A stretch of 64,000 nt of DNA from Symsagittifera roscoffensis (GCF_963678635.1 NC_087064.1:44997346-45061345), one strand, 5' to 3'. Shown: positions 49,901 to 62,233, counted from the stretch's first letter. The notes: generated by a model not told the origin, from the sequence alone. Made by a program: numbers and translations.

Positions 49901-52070
49901 TTTATTGACAGCAATCATGATCGAAGTTTGCTGGTAGCGAAAAAAGTTTGAAATTCAGTCGATTATTGTAGCCTTTTTGCAAAATATAAGCGGAGCTTAA
50001 ATCTGTTTTCAACAATCAGCATAGAGAGCTTCATATGTTTTTGTGATTGAGTTAAAAAGATCCTCTCATTGACCAGGGCTCTGCCTTTTTCTCAGTAATT
50101 TTGCTCAAAGCGTCTGCTGACAATTTTGCTGGCTAATTTTTGATTTACTGATTTGTCAAACGTTGCACTCATTTGTTTCATGGCTACATCATTTGGCTCC
50201 CAACTAGATGATTCCCCAACACGCGATGCGCAGTGCCGTGGATAATCATACGCTCGTATTGAACTGAGCCTCAGCTACTGTAGATCAGCAAGCTCCTATA
50301 TTACAGTTTAATCTAGGTATCACTGCTTGAATAAACCAGTTGCCAATAATCTTCTGAACTCGCAACTTATTTGTGTTCAAATCAAGAAGCCGCAGTAAAA
50401 TGTGAACTTGGATGAAGAGAATTGTTGGCGTCAAAAACACAATATGGCTCAAATTTGACTGTTCTAACAGAGCCATCTAGACTTCCGAGGAAATGTTTTT
50501 TATTTGAGAATATCCTTTTCATTGTTCTTAATGCGGTAGTAGCTTTTATAATACGAGCTAATCTCGGTTAGCAATCACGATTATCATCCAATATTTTCTG
50601 AAACTAAGACACTGACATTTTCGGTTTTTCTCTATTTCAACCCCTTTTCAAAATACAATATTTTAGTGCTACAACATAAGCACAAGTTATTCATGTGTTC
50701 CAATGGTTGTGTATCTGTCCGAGCAGTTTTTGTAGATCAGAGAACAAACTCACGCTCGTTCGGTCGTTGTTCATAGTTCTACAAGAATTATCGCGCCGAG
50801 TGCGCCCACTGCTAGAAGATCAATTTATACATACCATGAATCATTACACATGCAATATACCTTGATGGCAATCCTATTCGAAAGAAACTCATTGTTGATA
50901 TTTGATCTTTGAGTTTAAGGAGGAGACTCCTGACTGTATAGCTTCTGTAAGCAAATGCAATTGCTTCCTTCAGTAAAACAACCAAGTAAAAACTTTTCAA
51001 GATTTTTTGAAACATTGGTACGGACCTTCAGCAGTCTTTTTAGCTGTTTTTCTGGTATCCTTTGCGTTTGTTTCACATTTTATTTTAAAAAATTTATTAT
51101 GATTCTCATACGAGCCAACCGGAAATGATAAAATTGATCTTAGGGGGTTTTAGCTTATGTGTTTTAGTTAAGCAAAAAAAACCAAATGGGTTGACTCATG
51201 TTAGAATTTAGTTTATCACTGATCTTGTTAGTTTCTTCCTCAACTTTCACTCGCACCTCATCAGTGGTTGTTTTCGTTTCAAATTTTAAGCAGAGTGCAA
51301 CAAAGGTTTTAAAGGTTTTAAATGAACTTTTGTGCTTTTCATTTCTTAGAGGGTCATTTCAAAAAAACCATTGGGAGAGCCAAGAGAACGTAAGAAAATC
51401 TATTACCTGTGAAAGTTTTTGTTAGAAGCAAAACTTTTTTCAACGTCAAGGTTTTTACAAGAAACTAAGCTAAAGACGATAAAACATTAGTTTATAAAAT
51501 TATTCACATAATAATCAACAAATTCAGTTCTTGGCCTTCATTTTAAAATTTATTTAATCAACGTTACCCTTTGAAGTTAACCATTCAAATAAAAATTATT
51601 TTTTCTTTTGAAATTAATTAAATTGTTATCTAAATTTGTATTGAATTTTCTGTGTCAATTCTGATGTAGACTTGTACGTTTTTGATACAGACTTGATGAC
51701 ATTTTTCAGTGTCTTCATCTTCTGTCTAAGTTCTTTTCGGTTTATCTTTTCCCTAGTATGTTTTGCCTCTAGGTTTACCAGTTTAGTTTAGTTGCTCGAC
51801 CTATATAAATGTTCCTAACTAACATCTGCGCTATTTCTCTCAAACCCGCCATACTGAAACTACAGGCCTGCAATTGAATCAGTTCTTTTATGCTCTTTAT
51901 TTCTGGTGGTCAAATGCCAAACAGTATGGCCAGCATAAGACACCCACTAAAATTATTCTTAATGTTCTTAAAACATTAATTTGTAAAAACTATTCACATA
52001 ATATTGAACAACTTTAGTTCTTGGCCTTCGTTTAAAAATTTATTCAATCACCATTGCCCTCAAGGTCAGC
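46990..52070 (-). repeat. duplicated array of degenerate PLE 3' regions
   Basis: The same blocks recur in direct orientation: 46990-47350 matches 48800-49160; 47395-47560 matches 49215-49380 and 51325-51490; the TTCTTGGCCTTCATTTTAAA block recurs near 47740, 49415, 51530 and 52015. Sections at about 47990-48330, 49690-50480 and 51790-51960 match the endonuclease end of PLE copy 2, and 50800-51290 matches its RT. All coding content is eroded. Partial tandem arrays are usual for PLEs. Confidence 0.65.
47579..48765. repeat. 150-bp direct repeat pair
   Basis: 47579-47725 and 48617-48765 share GCTGAAACTTTATTTTT...GGGGGTGCTGTTAAGGT with few differences, about 1.04 kb apart and out of register with the larger array period. 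Confidence 0.75.
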
Positions 52071-52507
52071 AAACCGTAATGCTGTTGTAGAGCTGAAGTT
52101 GATCCCTGTTGCTAACAACCAATCGAATTCAGTAATAGAGTACAGTTCTCTTAGTGACAATCTCGCGCCGTTCAGCATTCTCATCGCATCAGCTGTAAAT
52201 CTTACTGTTTGAATTTTCAGCTTCAATAAATCTTGCACCAGGGGACGGTATGGGTCTTGACCACATCAGGCAATTTTTATTTTGCTGTCGCTCTTTCCTG
52301 CTTGTACTCGTCGTCGTTTCAGATCTGGAGGTGCCTGCGATCGCACCCGTCGTTTGATTGACTGGTACCAATCTTCGTCGGGGATGGATGGTCCTCCTCA
52401 CTGGTACTTAACCCAGTTGATCCAACACGTCTGACCTCTGTTTTTGCTCACTCGAGCTCCGCATCACTCGCGGAACGGCTGGGACTGATCCCAAGCGCGT
52501 CGCCAGA
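52044..52507 (-). pseudogene. element B: remnant after the SGNH gene
   Basis: Low-complexity Ser/Thr/Arg-rich frames (52401-52189 and neighbours), then loss of similarity where PLE-array sequence begins near 52060. Probably the start of ORF4, truncated. Confidence 0.4.
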
Positions 52508-53107
52508 TTAGGAGGCAAAAAGTCTTAGTGCTCCAGTTTCAAATAGTCCAACTTCTAACTCATCCAGTGGTTCCTGGAAGACACGGTTCACCCAGCCTTG
52601 TCCTTCTATACTGGCGATGTGTATTCCATCCGAAGTAAGCCCGGCCTGATCCAGAGCCCTCAGCTCATGCTCCATGTCCGTTAAGATCTTTCGTCCAGCA
52701 TTGAGACTTGCCAGATTACGAAATATGTTGTTCCACTTCATGGCTCTTTCATTGAGCCTTCTACCTGTGGATGACTGCATTCTTGTGCTCATGGGTATGA
52801 TGCAAACAGTCAGTACCGCGCACTGAGACTTTTGCCATCTTGTGGTAAACAAGAATACAAGCATGGCCTCCCATTGGGCTTCTTCTTCTGAGTCCAAGCT
52901 TCTGGACACGTTGTTTGTGCCTACTAGAATCATTAAGTTCACAATTCTGCCTGGACTCATCAACTCCACCATCCGATACAGCTGTGCTACTGAGGCACCT
53001 CCGAATGCCATCACCGTAGTGATCCATGAGGTTCTCAAGTTTTGCAAAACTCCCACTAAACTATCGCCCAATATCAAATGAGACGTTCCAAGGGGTGGTT
53101 GCTGCAT
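52508..53107 (-). CDS. element B: SGNH/GDSL-family hydrolase, intact
   Basis: ATG at 53107, 199 aa, no stops. Blocks: LILGDSLVGVL (Ser), AFGGASVAQ (Gly), LVGTNNVSRS (Asn; Asn replaces the usual Asp after it) and TSDGIHIAS (Asp, His). Orthologous to the element A gene at 19473-20108, with moderate overall similarity and the same position behind a coiled-coil frame. It is the only element B gene that is completely open, in contrast to the broken pol around it. Chance survival of a short gene is the simple alternative to selection. Confidence 0.85.
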   Translation of the reverse strand: MQQPPLGTSHLILGDSLVGVLQNLRTSWITTVMAFGGASVAQLYRMVELMSPGRIVNLMILVGTNNVSRSLDSEEEAQWEAMLVFLFTTRWQKSQCAVLTVCIIPMSTRMQSSTGRRLNERAMKWNNIFRNLASLNAGRKILTDMEHELRALDQAGLTSDGIHIASIEGQGWVNRVFQEPLDELEVGLFETGALRLFAS

Positions 53108-53197
53108 GTTAAACGCTGGACTCCAGATTGATTGATTGAAACATGCTCGCTTGTCCGTATCTGGGACTCCCGTGAAGCTATTCTTAATCTGATTATC

Positions 53198-54040
53198 CTA
53201 CTGTATGTCAAACACGCGCAAAACTTTCTTCAATCGCATCTCCCTTAAATTCCTGTCGGAGGTTTTTGAGGTTTTTGATATTTTCACTACGTGAGCAGCT
53301 CCTGTTTTCTTCATTAATTCTGAGTAGGGCTCTACTCTGCCGGTATCATCATTTTTCCATAGGGCGCAGTCACCACGGAACGTGGACATTCCTGATGGCC
53401 ACAAGTCGGCCAGCGGCTTCCACCAGCTGCTGCATGGTTTTTTCCACGACTGGATTACCCAGGGTGTCACTTGGAGCCGGGATTGGCACTCTACCGGGTG
53501 CTGTTGGGACTTGCACTTCTGTCGTCTGAAATAGTTCGCGAGGCGTCAGAAGCTCCGTCGGGGATTGCCCACAAGGAACACTCCCTTTGGGTGATGATGT
53601 TTCTATTGTCGTTATTCCTAGTCGTTCCAATCGCTCCTGAAATTCCTGCCTTCAGCGTTCTATCTCCTCTCTTTATTTCTTATTGCAATCCTCAAACAGT
53701 CTAATCAACATATCTCTATCTTCTAGTTCTGATCAAGGTTTTTCTCACTTGGTCCAGCTCTTCTTTCGTTTCGTTCAGATCTTCCATCGTCTCATTCGGC
53801 TGCACTTTTTTTCCACTCTGGGTCTCTTGGCAGGCACCGCAACTTTCAACTGTGAGCTAGAGGAGGCAGCCTCGCTACAAATTTCTTGGTGTAAAGCCCG
53901 ATGCCTACTCCTCAGACCGTGCCTAGGCCTGGCTACGAGAGGCAACTATCCAGGCTGGTACGTCCTTGTGGCTGGTACGCCTAACCCATACCAACGATAA
54001 AGCTCGTCTATGAGTGGCCCTAGGTAAGCCTCGGCCAAAT
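53198..54040 (-). pseudogene. element B: coiled-coil ORF2 remnant
   Basis: Broken frames (54000-53640, 53630-53370, 53470-53198). A Lys/Glu-rich helical stretch near 53700-53830 corresponds to the element A coil. The rest is Pro/Thr-rich. Its place between macro-like domain and SGNH gene matches element A. Confidence 0.45.
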
Positions 54041-54315
54041 CCATCAGTATGTCGAAATTGTTCTATTCATTTATTGAATTTGATAATTTGATTTTGCAAA
54101 GTTCGAAGAATAAATTGATCAATCAGGATCTAGAAAGAGGGTCACGACTATCACATTTGTCAAAATTGCCCCAATTTCAATTTTTCAAACAGATTTAAAA
54201 ACAATCAGATAAAAAGATTTTGATCTTAAGATATATTAAAAATCAATTCAGTCTAAACTCTTGAAATTTTGATCTAAGAGTGGACAGTCCACCTTTTGGA
54301 TATATTCCTAAAGTT
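54041..54315 (-). other. element B: inter-ORF spacer
   Basis: AT-rich, without a gene. Corresponds in position to 17857-18304 of element A. Confidence 0.45.
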
Positions 54316-55115
54316 TTAGTTTGAGCATTCGTGGTCACTAGCCCTTCCAATCCCAAGATCCAAATAACATGTTTTCCGGTATCTATAACATGCTTTCCGG
54401 TATTGGAAAAGATCAAATGTATCATACAACTCCCGAGGATGCAGTCGTCCTCGGTTTGGGTCGTACACTGGGAGCGAGAGTTCTTTCACTCCCCTCTCCA
54501 CTAAGAAGTATCTTGATCTCGTCAGGAACAGAACCAAATCTTTGGGATCCACGTGCTGCTTTTCCGTCGCCCTCGTCACCAAGAAGCAGAACTATTTTTC
54601 TGGTATTTGCGAAGCAGCCGTTGGCAAAGCTATTACACCTCCTATTCCTGTTCTTTGCTTCCACAAAAACGCTCTGTTTCTGTTTTCTCTCTCAAGGTCT
54701 GCTGATAACGCTGTTGTAAAACTCATGTCCTAGGGGATAGCTATCCCACGCGTCTTATCTGTAACTATAAAATCGCCATCTGCTGCTGTTAAGTTACTTG
54801 TTTGTTCATTTGGCAAATTAAAATATGACTCTATTACTCTCCCTATGTCTGGTTCCTTAGGGCCTTCATCTGTTTCCGCCTCTAGATCGTCTGTTTTGTC
54901 TTGCAATTTATAAAATTTTTGTTAATAATTTTTCGGTGTGGGTAACCTACCTCCACCCTCATGACGAAAATATCCATCGACGTTCTCGTCGATCGCATAT
55001 CGGATATTAAGTTAAGATTGGACTCAAGAATGAGCAATTGCCCTTCCTGGGCTGCGTCGTGAATCGTGAAACTGGTTTCCTTTGGATCCGATGTCATTTC
55101 GTTCGACCACTGCAA
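54316..55115 (-). pseudogene. element B: macro-like domain, broken
   Basis: 55115-54882 keeps the pre-domain segment (TSMDIFVMRVEVGYPH, parallel to TSINIFVRGAGVGLTH in A). 54800-54316 shows DGDFIVTDKTRGIAIP, a stop, DMSFTTALSADLE, then GIGGVIALP, CFLVTRATE and KELSLPVYDPNRGRL in order. The shared motifs across diverged copies indicate a real, conserved domain. The loop VYDPNRG is unchanged, including the Gly at the position of the TARG1 catalytic Asp. Confidence 0.6.
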
Positions 55116-55495
55116 GACGCTCAGGCTCGTTAATTCTTGTTCGTACGACTGCTGCAGCTTGTCTTCAAATTCACTTCAGGTGTAGACCAATGATCGATCC
55201 ATTCCTTGTCTTGATCATCGATAAAGTCTGTTTTACGTGACGCGGGTATCTCCTCTAGACCTATTAGGTCTTCCACTATCTTTTTTCAGGTCTAAATTGT
55301 CCACTACGAAGTAGTCTCCATCAGGATTATATGGCTTTGTCTTGCCTGAATTGAAAAGGGTAGATCCGATTCAGTGTTCTGAGGAACCTCAATCTGCCAG
55401 GATTTTCTCAGTCCCCTTCCGCAGAGGGTAAAGTTTCCAGATACTGCGGCGGACTTGTTCCTTCTTCCAGTGCCTCATTCCCATCGTTCTTTTCA

Positions 55496-56540
55496 CTACG
55501 TGAGCAGCCGCGTTATCAAATTACTCAGGTCCATCCTTGGGTAATTTCCCTCCTCGATGTCTTCAGGTATACACCAGTTCTCTGTGGATGGGTTTTGTGT
55601 CTTAACATTTTCAAAGTGCGCAGCCTGGCCTGTTTTTAGTCTGTAGAAAGGTCTCTCCTGATGCACGGTCCCCACCACTTCTTCAAGAGTTTCTTTGTTC
55701 CCTTCGGTGGTATAAAGTTCTGAGAAACCTACAAGTAGTCTCGTACCGGGTAAGTTTTTGCACCAGCTGTCATCTTGTCAAACCTTTTCCTCTGCCTCAC
55801 CTGAGCTTGTTGCGTATTGCGTCTTCATAATTCGTTCAGCTCTTGCTGTCGTCTGACTACATCCCTGACAAAGACTTGTGGCAATCTTTTCGCTCCTTCG
55901 TTCTCTGGATAAAAGAAATTCAAAGGCAAAGACTTTTCATCTCCAGTCAACATCATGTGCGGACTAATTTCTGTGGTGTAATGCTGCGTACTGTTATATG
56001 CTCCCATCACTTGTGGCAGATAACTATCCCAATCAGTCATATATCGTAACAATACACCCTCAACATCGACACCAGAGTCCGATTTTGTCTTTCCACTTAG
56101 CCGCTCCCTTGTAAGTTCTCCTACAAAAGCTTCCATTGTGCGATTGGAATGTCATTGGACATCCATGTCTTGTTATTCATGTGTTGATCAGATGATCGCA
56201 TGTCTCTTCGACTAAAGCAGTTATTCAAGGTACGGCCTCTGCATACTTGCTAAATTGATTGATCATCACTACAACCTGATTGTAGCCCTTGTCTGTCATA
56301 TATATCTTCTGTTGATCGATATGCACGACCTCATTGAACTCTGATGAGTCGATCGACTGCAATGGATATCGTTATTTCCAAGGATCTTTTACCTGTTGGT
56401 ATGACAGACATGCTGTCACCCACTGGTTGCGTGCCTTATTCATTCCAGGCCATTCGAAGAGTTTCAATATCCTCTAGTATACTTTATCGATTCCTTGGTG
56501 GCCTATATGATCATGTGATCTGAAGAAAAGTTCCGTTTGT
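55496..56540 (-). pseudogene. element B: integrase, broken
   Basis: 56136-55825 encodes YMTDWDSYLPQVMGAYNSTQ, parallel to element A. The second catalytic Asp motif reads FQSHNG near 56145 instead of FQSDNG, and the segment with the catalytic Glu is deleted. 55678-55496 holds the C-terminal end (FYRLKTGQAAHFEN), which shows that the stop at 16510 in element A is internal. Confidence 0.75.
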
Positions 56541-56555
56541 AGAGTTGCGGCAACA

Positions 56556-57842
56556 CTATTGCGTTGTATTTGTACAGGACCTTGTTCTCCTCTCTCCTTC
56601 TGCAAGCCACGATCCCATCCTTGTCAGATATAAACTCCCTTCTTTCTGCATATAGTATTGTCTCAAGAATCGGTAACTATCCTTTTTCAGATCTCCCTTT
56701 TCTGGTGCTCCATTTTCTAGCAACTTTTTCAAGTTACTTGTCGTGTGGTCATTTCTTTGCGCTCTTAGTAAAACCGAAAGTCTGTATCTTGCCTCGAAGT
56801 ATGTCTTCATCACCCTCAAGTGACTGTTTAGCTCATCGGGCACATGCGCGTCATCTTCTATCTTAACACACCAAATCTTTCCAATGAGTCTGTATCTTGT
56901 TTGAACGGTTGAAGGTCAGTCCTGACTGCCTCTTTCTGCGGTAAAAGTCTCATCGAACGTTTTACTACCGCCATCAGCTCCAGGTCATCAGCCGCGTTAT
57001 CAAAGATTTTCTCACACGGGAACAGGTGGCGATCACTATCAGGGTCTTGATACACTTCCTTGCCAAATCTCGCAACAGCAAGGTGTGGTATCAAGGTGTG
57101 GTATCAAGGTGTGGTTCCAACAGCAAGGTGTGGTATGCCAAACCTGACAATTCTGATCCCGTTCTTGTCTGAGTAGGTGTAAATCTCTGATTCCCTCGAG
57201 GTATTATCGAGAGATGAGTTTATGGTGGTACATTCTTCCACGGCAGCTGATGTGCTCAATCTGCTCATCCATTTAAACTCCCCGGAAAAAAACGTTGTCC
57301 GCCTGGTCTCGTCCATCCACGTGTCCACTTTCTTCAACATCCGTCTCCCCGGAAAATTTTTCTTGTTCCCGGTTTTTCATTCGACTTCTATCAATTCTTG
57401 ATCGGGCTCCTCAAAGGCGACAGTCTTCTTCTGAGTCCAGATCTCTCGTTCTTTTTCCTTGTATGATGTTCTCATCAAAACGCTTTGAGGAATCGATGAC
57501 ACTAGTTGCTGAACTACTGTCCAACCATCGCTTTCGTTTTCTTTATGCTGGCGTCGTGATGGTTTTTTTCGTACCTTCTCACTGACTGTCAGCGATGTCA
57601 TGGCTGCTGCCCATTCAGAAACATCTTTGGTCACTTCTCTTTCTATCATTTTATCCAGCAATCAGAGGCTGTTTATGTTCATACGAGAGACAGAGTTCCA
57701 GTTGAACCAGGTTTGAACGTAGCCAGAGATCCAAGGGCACCGAGTTCGTTTTTGATAAGATCTTAAGTTCTGCCGCTTTCTCCACTGGTAAGTCATGGTG
57801 TCCCGGAATTGGATGTCCTGACATATCCAACCATCTCGTCAA
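56556..57842 (-). pseudogene. element B: RNase H-integrase connector
   Basis: Fragmented frames (57842-57651, 57661-57377, 57340-57104, 57094-56858, 56843-56556) recover LTRWLDMSGHPI and the KTYFEARYRLSVLLRAQRND segment that match the element A connector. This confirms the connector as an inherited part of Pol. Confidence 0.65.
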
Positions 57843-57925
57843 GGGTAGTAATTTATAACTCTCTTGTCCAAAAACGAGAATCCTCTCTTGATTTCTGCCT
57901 GATTGGCCGGCTTTTGCTTCAATCT

Positions 57926-58495
57926 TTAATAAAATTTAATTTTCTTACTGAGGCTGTCAGCATTTTGATGTTTGTCACGCTTACTGTAGTGGATTATCGT
58001 TTGGCAGCCATCCAACTTGACTATCCAAAGACCAATATAACTATGGTCCTTTGAGTACGTCTTCACCCAGGATAGGGCTCGGTTATCCACGCGCAACTTA
58101 AAGGGAGCGCTCACCAAGTATGAGTGGTACTTCTCCACAAACGTGAAAACCGCCATTTTTTCTGTTTTTGAAGCATAGCATTTCATTTCAGTGTTGCTCA
58201 ACACCTTACTGCCAAATGCAATGGGATGGAAAACTGTCCTCCTATTCCATTCTTGCTCCTGATGCATTTTTCCCGAAGCATCAGTGTCGAGAACGTACAT
58301 ACTTTTCTCTGTGGGCATGCCTAGCACTGGCGCATCGCAAAGTTCCCGCTTTATATTCTCGAAGGCTTCCTGAGCTCTTTCATTCCATTCGAACTCCTTC
58401 CCTTTGTTGCGCATCAGATGGTGCATCGGGTAAACTTTATCTGCGTATACTTTTATGAAATCTCGATAGTAACTCGCAAATCCTAGGATCCTCAT
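57926..58495 (-). pseudogene. element B: RT connection and RNase H
   Basis: One open frame of 189 aa: LGFASYYRDFIKVYADKV, VLDTDAS, KMAVFTFVEKYHSYL and RVDNRALSW. A few residues are missing after DTDAS and the acidic residue context is altered. It reads through with Trp at the position of the element A stop at 14201. Confidence 0.8.
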
Positions 58496-58559
58496 TAGCT
58501 ATGTGCCCGTCCTGGCGGCCTACCGTCCGGCCTCACGCCATACCTGTCTATCTTTCTTC

Positions 58560-59263
58560 CCGGGTACTTCATTGAGTTCTTAAGGATCTCACATTTCGAC
58601 GATTTGCATTTCAAGCCAGCTCTCTTCTTAGTCGAAGACCTCATCGAGTCTGTCAAAGTGGTCTGCCAAGGTGGGTGTCGCCATCACTACGTCATCCACG
58701 TAGCACATCACGAGATTCACGTACTTCTTCGTTATGCTGGTCAAAGCCTCAGCCATCAGTCTTTGAAAGTTCGCCGTGGAGTTGCACAAGCCAAAAGGCA
58801 TCTTCTTACAAGCCCAATTCACATGCGAATCCAGTTTTTTCTCTGTCCTTCTTTCGCAGAGGAATCTGCCAGAAGGCAAAACCCAGGTCCACTGTGGTGA
58901 AAAATTTGACATCGCCAAGTTTCCGGAGGCTCTCGTCTATGCGTGGTATTGGGTATGCGTCCCTGATGATCACCGCGTTCAGGTGTCGCAGCAGAATCTT
59001 AGCTGTCATCCTTTCTTTTTGGCCTTGACAACCCCAAAAGCCCAAGCTGACATAGAGGGTTCTCCTAAGTCGTATTTGAGCAGCATTTCTATTTCAGCTC
59101 GGCACGCCTCCGATTTATGAGGTGTCATGCGCCTCGCTCCCTCCCTGTGGGTAATGGCGCCTTCATCTAGTTCAATTTCAAGCTCGACAAAATTAAAACA
59201 ACCAAAATCCGACATATATTTTGAAAAAACGTCTGAGTTTAGATTTAAAACCACCGTTAGCAA
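58560..59263 (-). pseudogene. element B: reverse transcriptase, frameshifted
   Basis: 59263-59006 (HREGARRMTPHKSEACRAEI), 59045-58806 (YPIPRIDESL; TTVDLGFAFWQIPL, motif A) and 58918-58628 (MPFGLCNSTANFQRLM; CYVDDVVMATP, motif C) overlap in different phases. Catalytic residues are all present although the frame is lost. Confidence 0.8.
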
Positions 59264-59425
59264 CGCAAACTCTCCTTCACCTATCCTACCTTTTCAATGC
59301 TCTTTCTCTGGCAAAACTGGTTTGTCAGACTCTAATTCAAATGGCGAGTGGCGCTCCGGAAAACTCGAGCAGCTCGAAAGCCCTCAATCCTTTCGAATCT
59401 TATTGAAAAATTTTTGTTAAAAATT

Positions 59426-60864
59426 TCAAGTCATTAATCCATTTAGATCTTGATTTGAATGAGTTTGACAGTCTTTAACTCGATGCTTCTTCGGGTTTGT
59501 CGTTTCTTCATAGTCCGTCCTCATTGGTAAAGCGTCCGCCCTCATTGGTAAGGCTCGCACAGCCCTCGATTCAGTGCGTGGCTCTCCTTGTCCCACATAA
59601 TCAGCGTAAATATCCAGATGCACCATGGTAAACTCCGAAGGTTCACTTAGATTCCTGATTACCTGGTGTCCCGCCACCGAGATTATTGACTGCATCTTGC
59701 TTCCTTGTGGCACATCCCGAATGTCTGTCCGGGCTTGGTGCTTTCGTTTCTTCTACCAATGCTTCAAAGGCGTTGAGCTGCTCTTGAGTTCTCTCGTTTT
59801 CGATTTCGAACTTGACTTTTTGTTCTATATCCCTCGTTGCCAATTCCTACTCGTTTTTGTTCAGAGCACTTCTTGGAGCCTTGTAAAAGTCTATATTATA
59901 GTCGTTAGCTGCTGTTCCAGGCTCTGGTTCACTGTTTTCTTCTTGCACGGCTTGCGTTTTCTTTGTAGCCAGTTTATGCGGTTTTTTCCTCCGTTCTTCC
60001 ACCTCGCTGATCGAGCGTGTCTTGCTGGCTTTGACGCCTGATAAAGTTTACTCATGCCTTGGGTGCTTGATAACCGCCACAGCATCCCACAATTGTGGGC
60101 AAACTGACTTAAAATGACCCTCCAAGTTGCAAAACAAACACCTGGGACCAAACTTTTAGTTAATCCTCTCATGAAATCTTCATGATCGACTAAAACCTAT
60201 TCCTCCATGCCCTGCTTGTAGGTTGGTCTCGCTGATACAAGATAGTCTGTCAAACTGCAGTTTGCACAAGAGCGTCTCTTGTCCATGACGTCCCTAGGTT
60301 GTACCAGTTGTTCCCCTGGTTTGCAGTTTCCTTGTTCAAACTGTCATAATTGTTTTTTATAGTAACCTGATCTCATAGGAAGCTTCAGCAACAGATATTC
60401 TTTGGATTTCGGTCGCAGTTTCTCGGTGTAGGTGTATTGGTTAAAAGAGGTGCAGAGTGCGTTGCTAACATTGTCCTAAGTTCATCGTTCTTCTATGAGT
60501 TTTGAGGCCACTGCCAAGTTGATCCTGCTATTTGACTCGTTAGTTGGTATACGCCTACTAAGCATTTCTAAGTCATCTAAGAAATTGTCTATTGTTTCGT
60601 CTTCACCTTGCCTTTGTTTCTCGAAGCGTATCATCGCCTGATGCCCTTGCACTCCTGATCCAAATTGATTCAACAGAATTTCGAAGTTTTTCTCGGCTGT
60701 GTGTCCTGCTGGTATTGCTTTTTGGCCATCACGCAATTCAGTGGTGTCCCTTCCAAGTTGCTGGTGAGCGCACTGCAAATTTGTCTTTCTGTCAATTCTT
60801 CTTGCTCAAACTGCAGCTTCATAATCTCTATCCAGGTATCTATGCAGTCGTCAGGATCATCCAT
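59426..60864 (-). pseudogene. element B: Gag core and zinc knuckle
   Basis: 60864-60482 holds the capsid-like core in two phases (DDCIDTWIEIMKLQFEQEE; NFEILLNQFGSGVQGHQAMI). A CX2CX4HX4C knuckle (CLFCNLEGHFKSVC) lies near 60110-60155 in a separate phase. 59713-59426 matches the segment before protease in A (GHQVIRNLSEPS). The protease itself is absent. Confidence 0.75.
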
Positions 60865-60967
60865 ATAGCATCTTGTTTCTTGCTGCGCTCACTGGTCCTA
60901 GACAACCTCGTGAGGAAAGCTTCCAAGGACCTGTCCAGCAGTTCAATCTGTTGTTAATATCTGTTGT

Positions 60968-61486
60968 TTAAGGCTCCGGAGTTTCCCTACTGTTCGAATC
61001 GCTGGACCGATATCTTCCTTGATTCGAGTGGTTCCAGTTTGTGGAATCACTTCTCCCGGTGGCATTTTCGTCTCGCATCGGTCGTTCGTTCGAGGCTGGT
61101 CTGTTACCAGTAGAACTTCCTCTGAGGTTCGTTGGATCCTTCGGCCTGTTGTTCCCGGTGACATTGCTGGATGAGTTACCCCTTCCTCTTGTGAATCCAT
61201 AGGTCCTTCTCCTGTCTGGATGTTCGTTGAAGTTCACTCTCGGCTCTCTGCTAGCCCCTATCGAGTGTGTTTCTCTATTCCTAGACCCGACCCTGTTTCC
61301 CAGGAGACCAAGCAGCCTGTACATGCTAGCCTGAGTGCGTCTTTCCAACATTGCATCTATCCTTGTGTGGAGAGTCCCATGAGACTGCTGTTGCTGACTT
61401 CGTAGTTGCTCCAGATCACCTGACAATCGTCTCTCTCTTTCCTCAGCCTCCCTCGTTGTTAGCCACGTTTTCATCCGTTCTTTCAA
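60968..61486 (-). pseudogene. element B: Gag middle region
   Basis: Open 172-codon frame with a charged, Gln-rich helical start (REAEERERRLSGDLEQL) and an Arg/Gly/Asn-rich tail. In phase with 62233-61556 but separated by several stops. Corresponds in place to about 9660-10330 of element A. Confidence 0.55.
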
Positions 61487-61555
61487 TTTAAGCGTTTTTC
61501 GCTTCTACTGACTTCCGGTCTGCTGCAGTTAATTTCTTACCGCAGGCTTTCTCTC

Positions 61556-62233
61556 TCAACATGAATTTTTTTCTAGTTCACTTATTCTTATTGACATCTG
61601 CTCACTCTGTTCACCCATGTTATCCACAAACCTGGTCAAGGCCTCTTCCATTGATGCTCCGTTGTCCACCAAAGAAGTCACTAGTGGTGGCGTCACCCTA
61701 TTGGTTCCAGGCAATTTAGTGCTGGTTGAAACTCGAGTTTTACCCCTCTGTCTCGATGTCTCTTCATTATCCGCCTGTAGTTCCACTGGCGCGGTCCTTG
61801 ACCCTGTGGATCTTGTCGTTCCGGATCGCATGTCCGAGTTGTTCAGTGTCATGAACTCTCTTGAATGTAGTTTTCCACCAATAGTCTTGTTTATAATTCT
61901 GGCTGCACCAAACCAATCGGAATAGCCATTCTCCATGTTTGTAAATGTCTCAATTTCACGGGTCGAACTGTTCAGGTTCACTTGAGACCCATAGTCATCG
62001 ATTTTCCCATTTTCTTCTTCCTCTTCCTGGGTGTCTACTTCATCACCTGTTACGCTCCAATTGTAAATTGAAGGAAGTTTCACAAGGTGTTCTTGACTCT
62101 TTTCGAAAACTAGGATGACGTTGCCGCTTTCTCTGTCACCCATGCATAATGGTATTATCAGTAGGTGAACCTGCTGCTGCTGCTGGATTCTCAGTCGAGA
62201 TGTCGGACAGTTCCGACATCTCCTCTCGATCAA
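61556..62233 (-). pseudogene. element B: Gag N-terminal region
   Basis: The first ATG in phase is at 62143. Acidic stretch (TQEEEEENGK), then Ser/Thr-rich, then a helical end. No recognised domain. Ends with a TGA before 61556, followed in phase by more stops, so the Gag N-terminus is broken here as it is in element A. Confidence 0.5.

Noticed and set aside
37164-52000. Solo LTR at 37164 as the 3' LTR of element B
   Set aside because: It has matching flanks on both sides, and the 14 kb between it and element B is unrelated AT-rich and PLE sequence.
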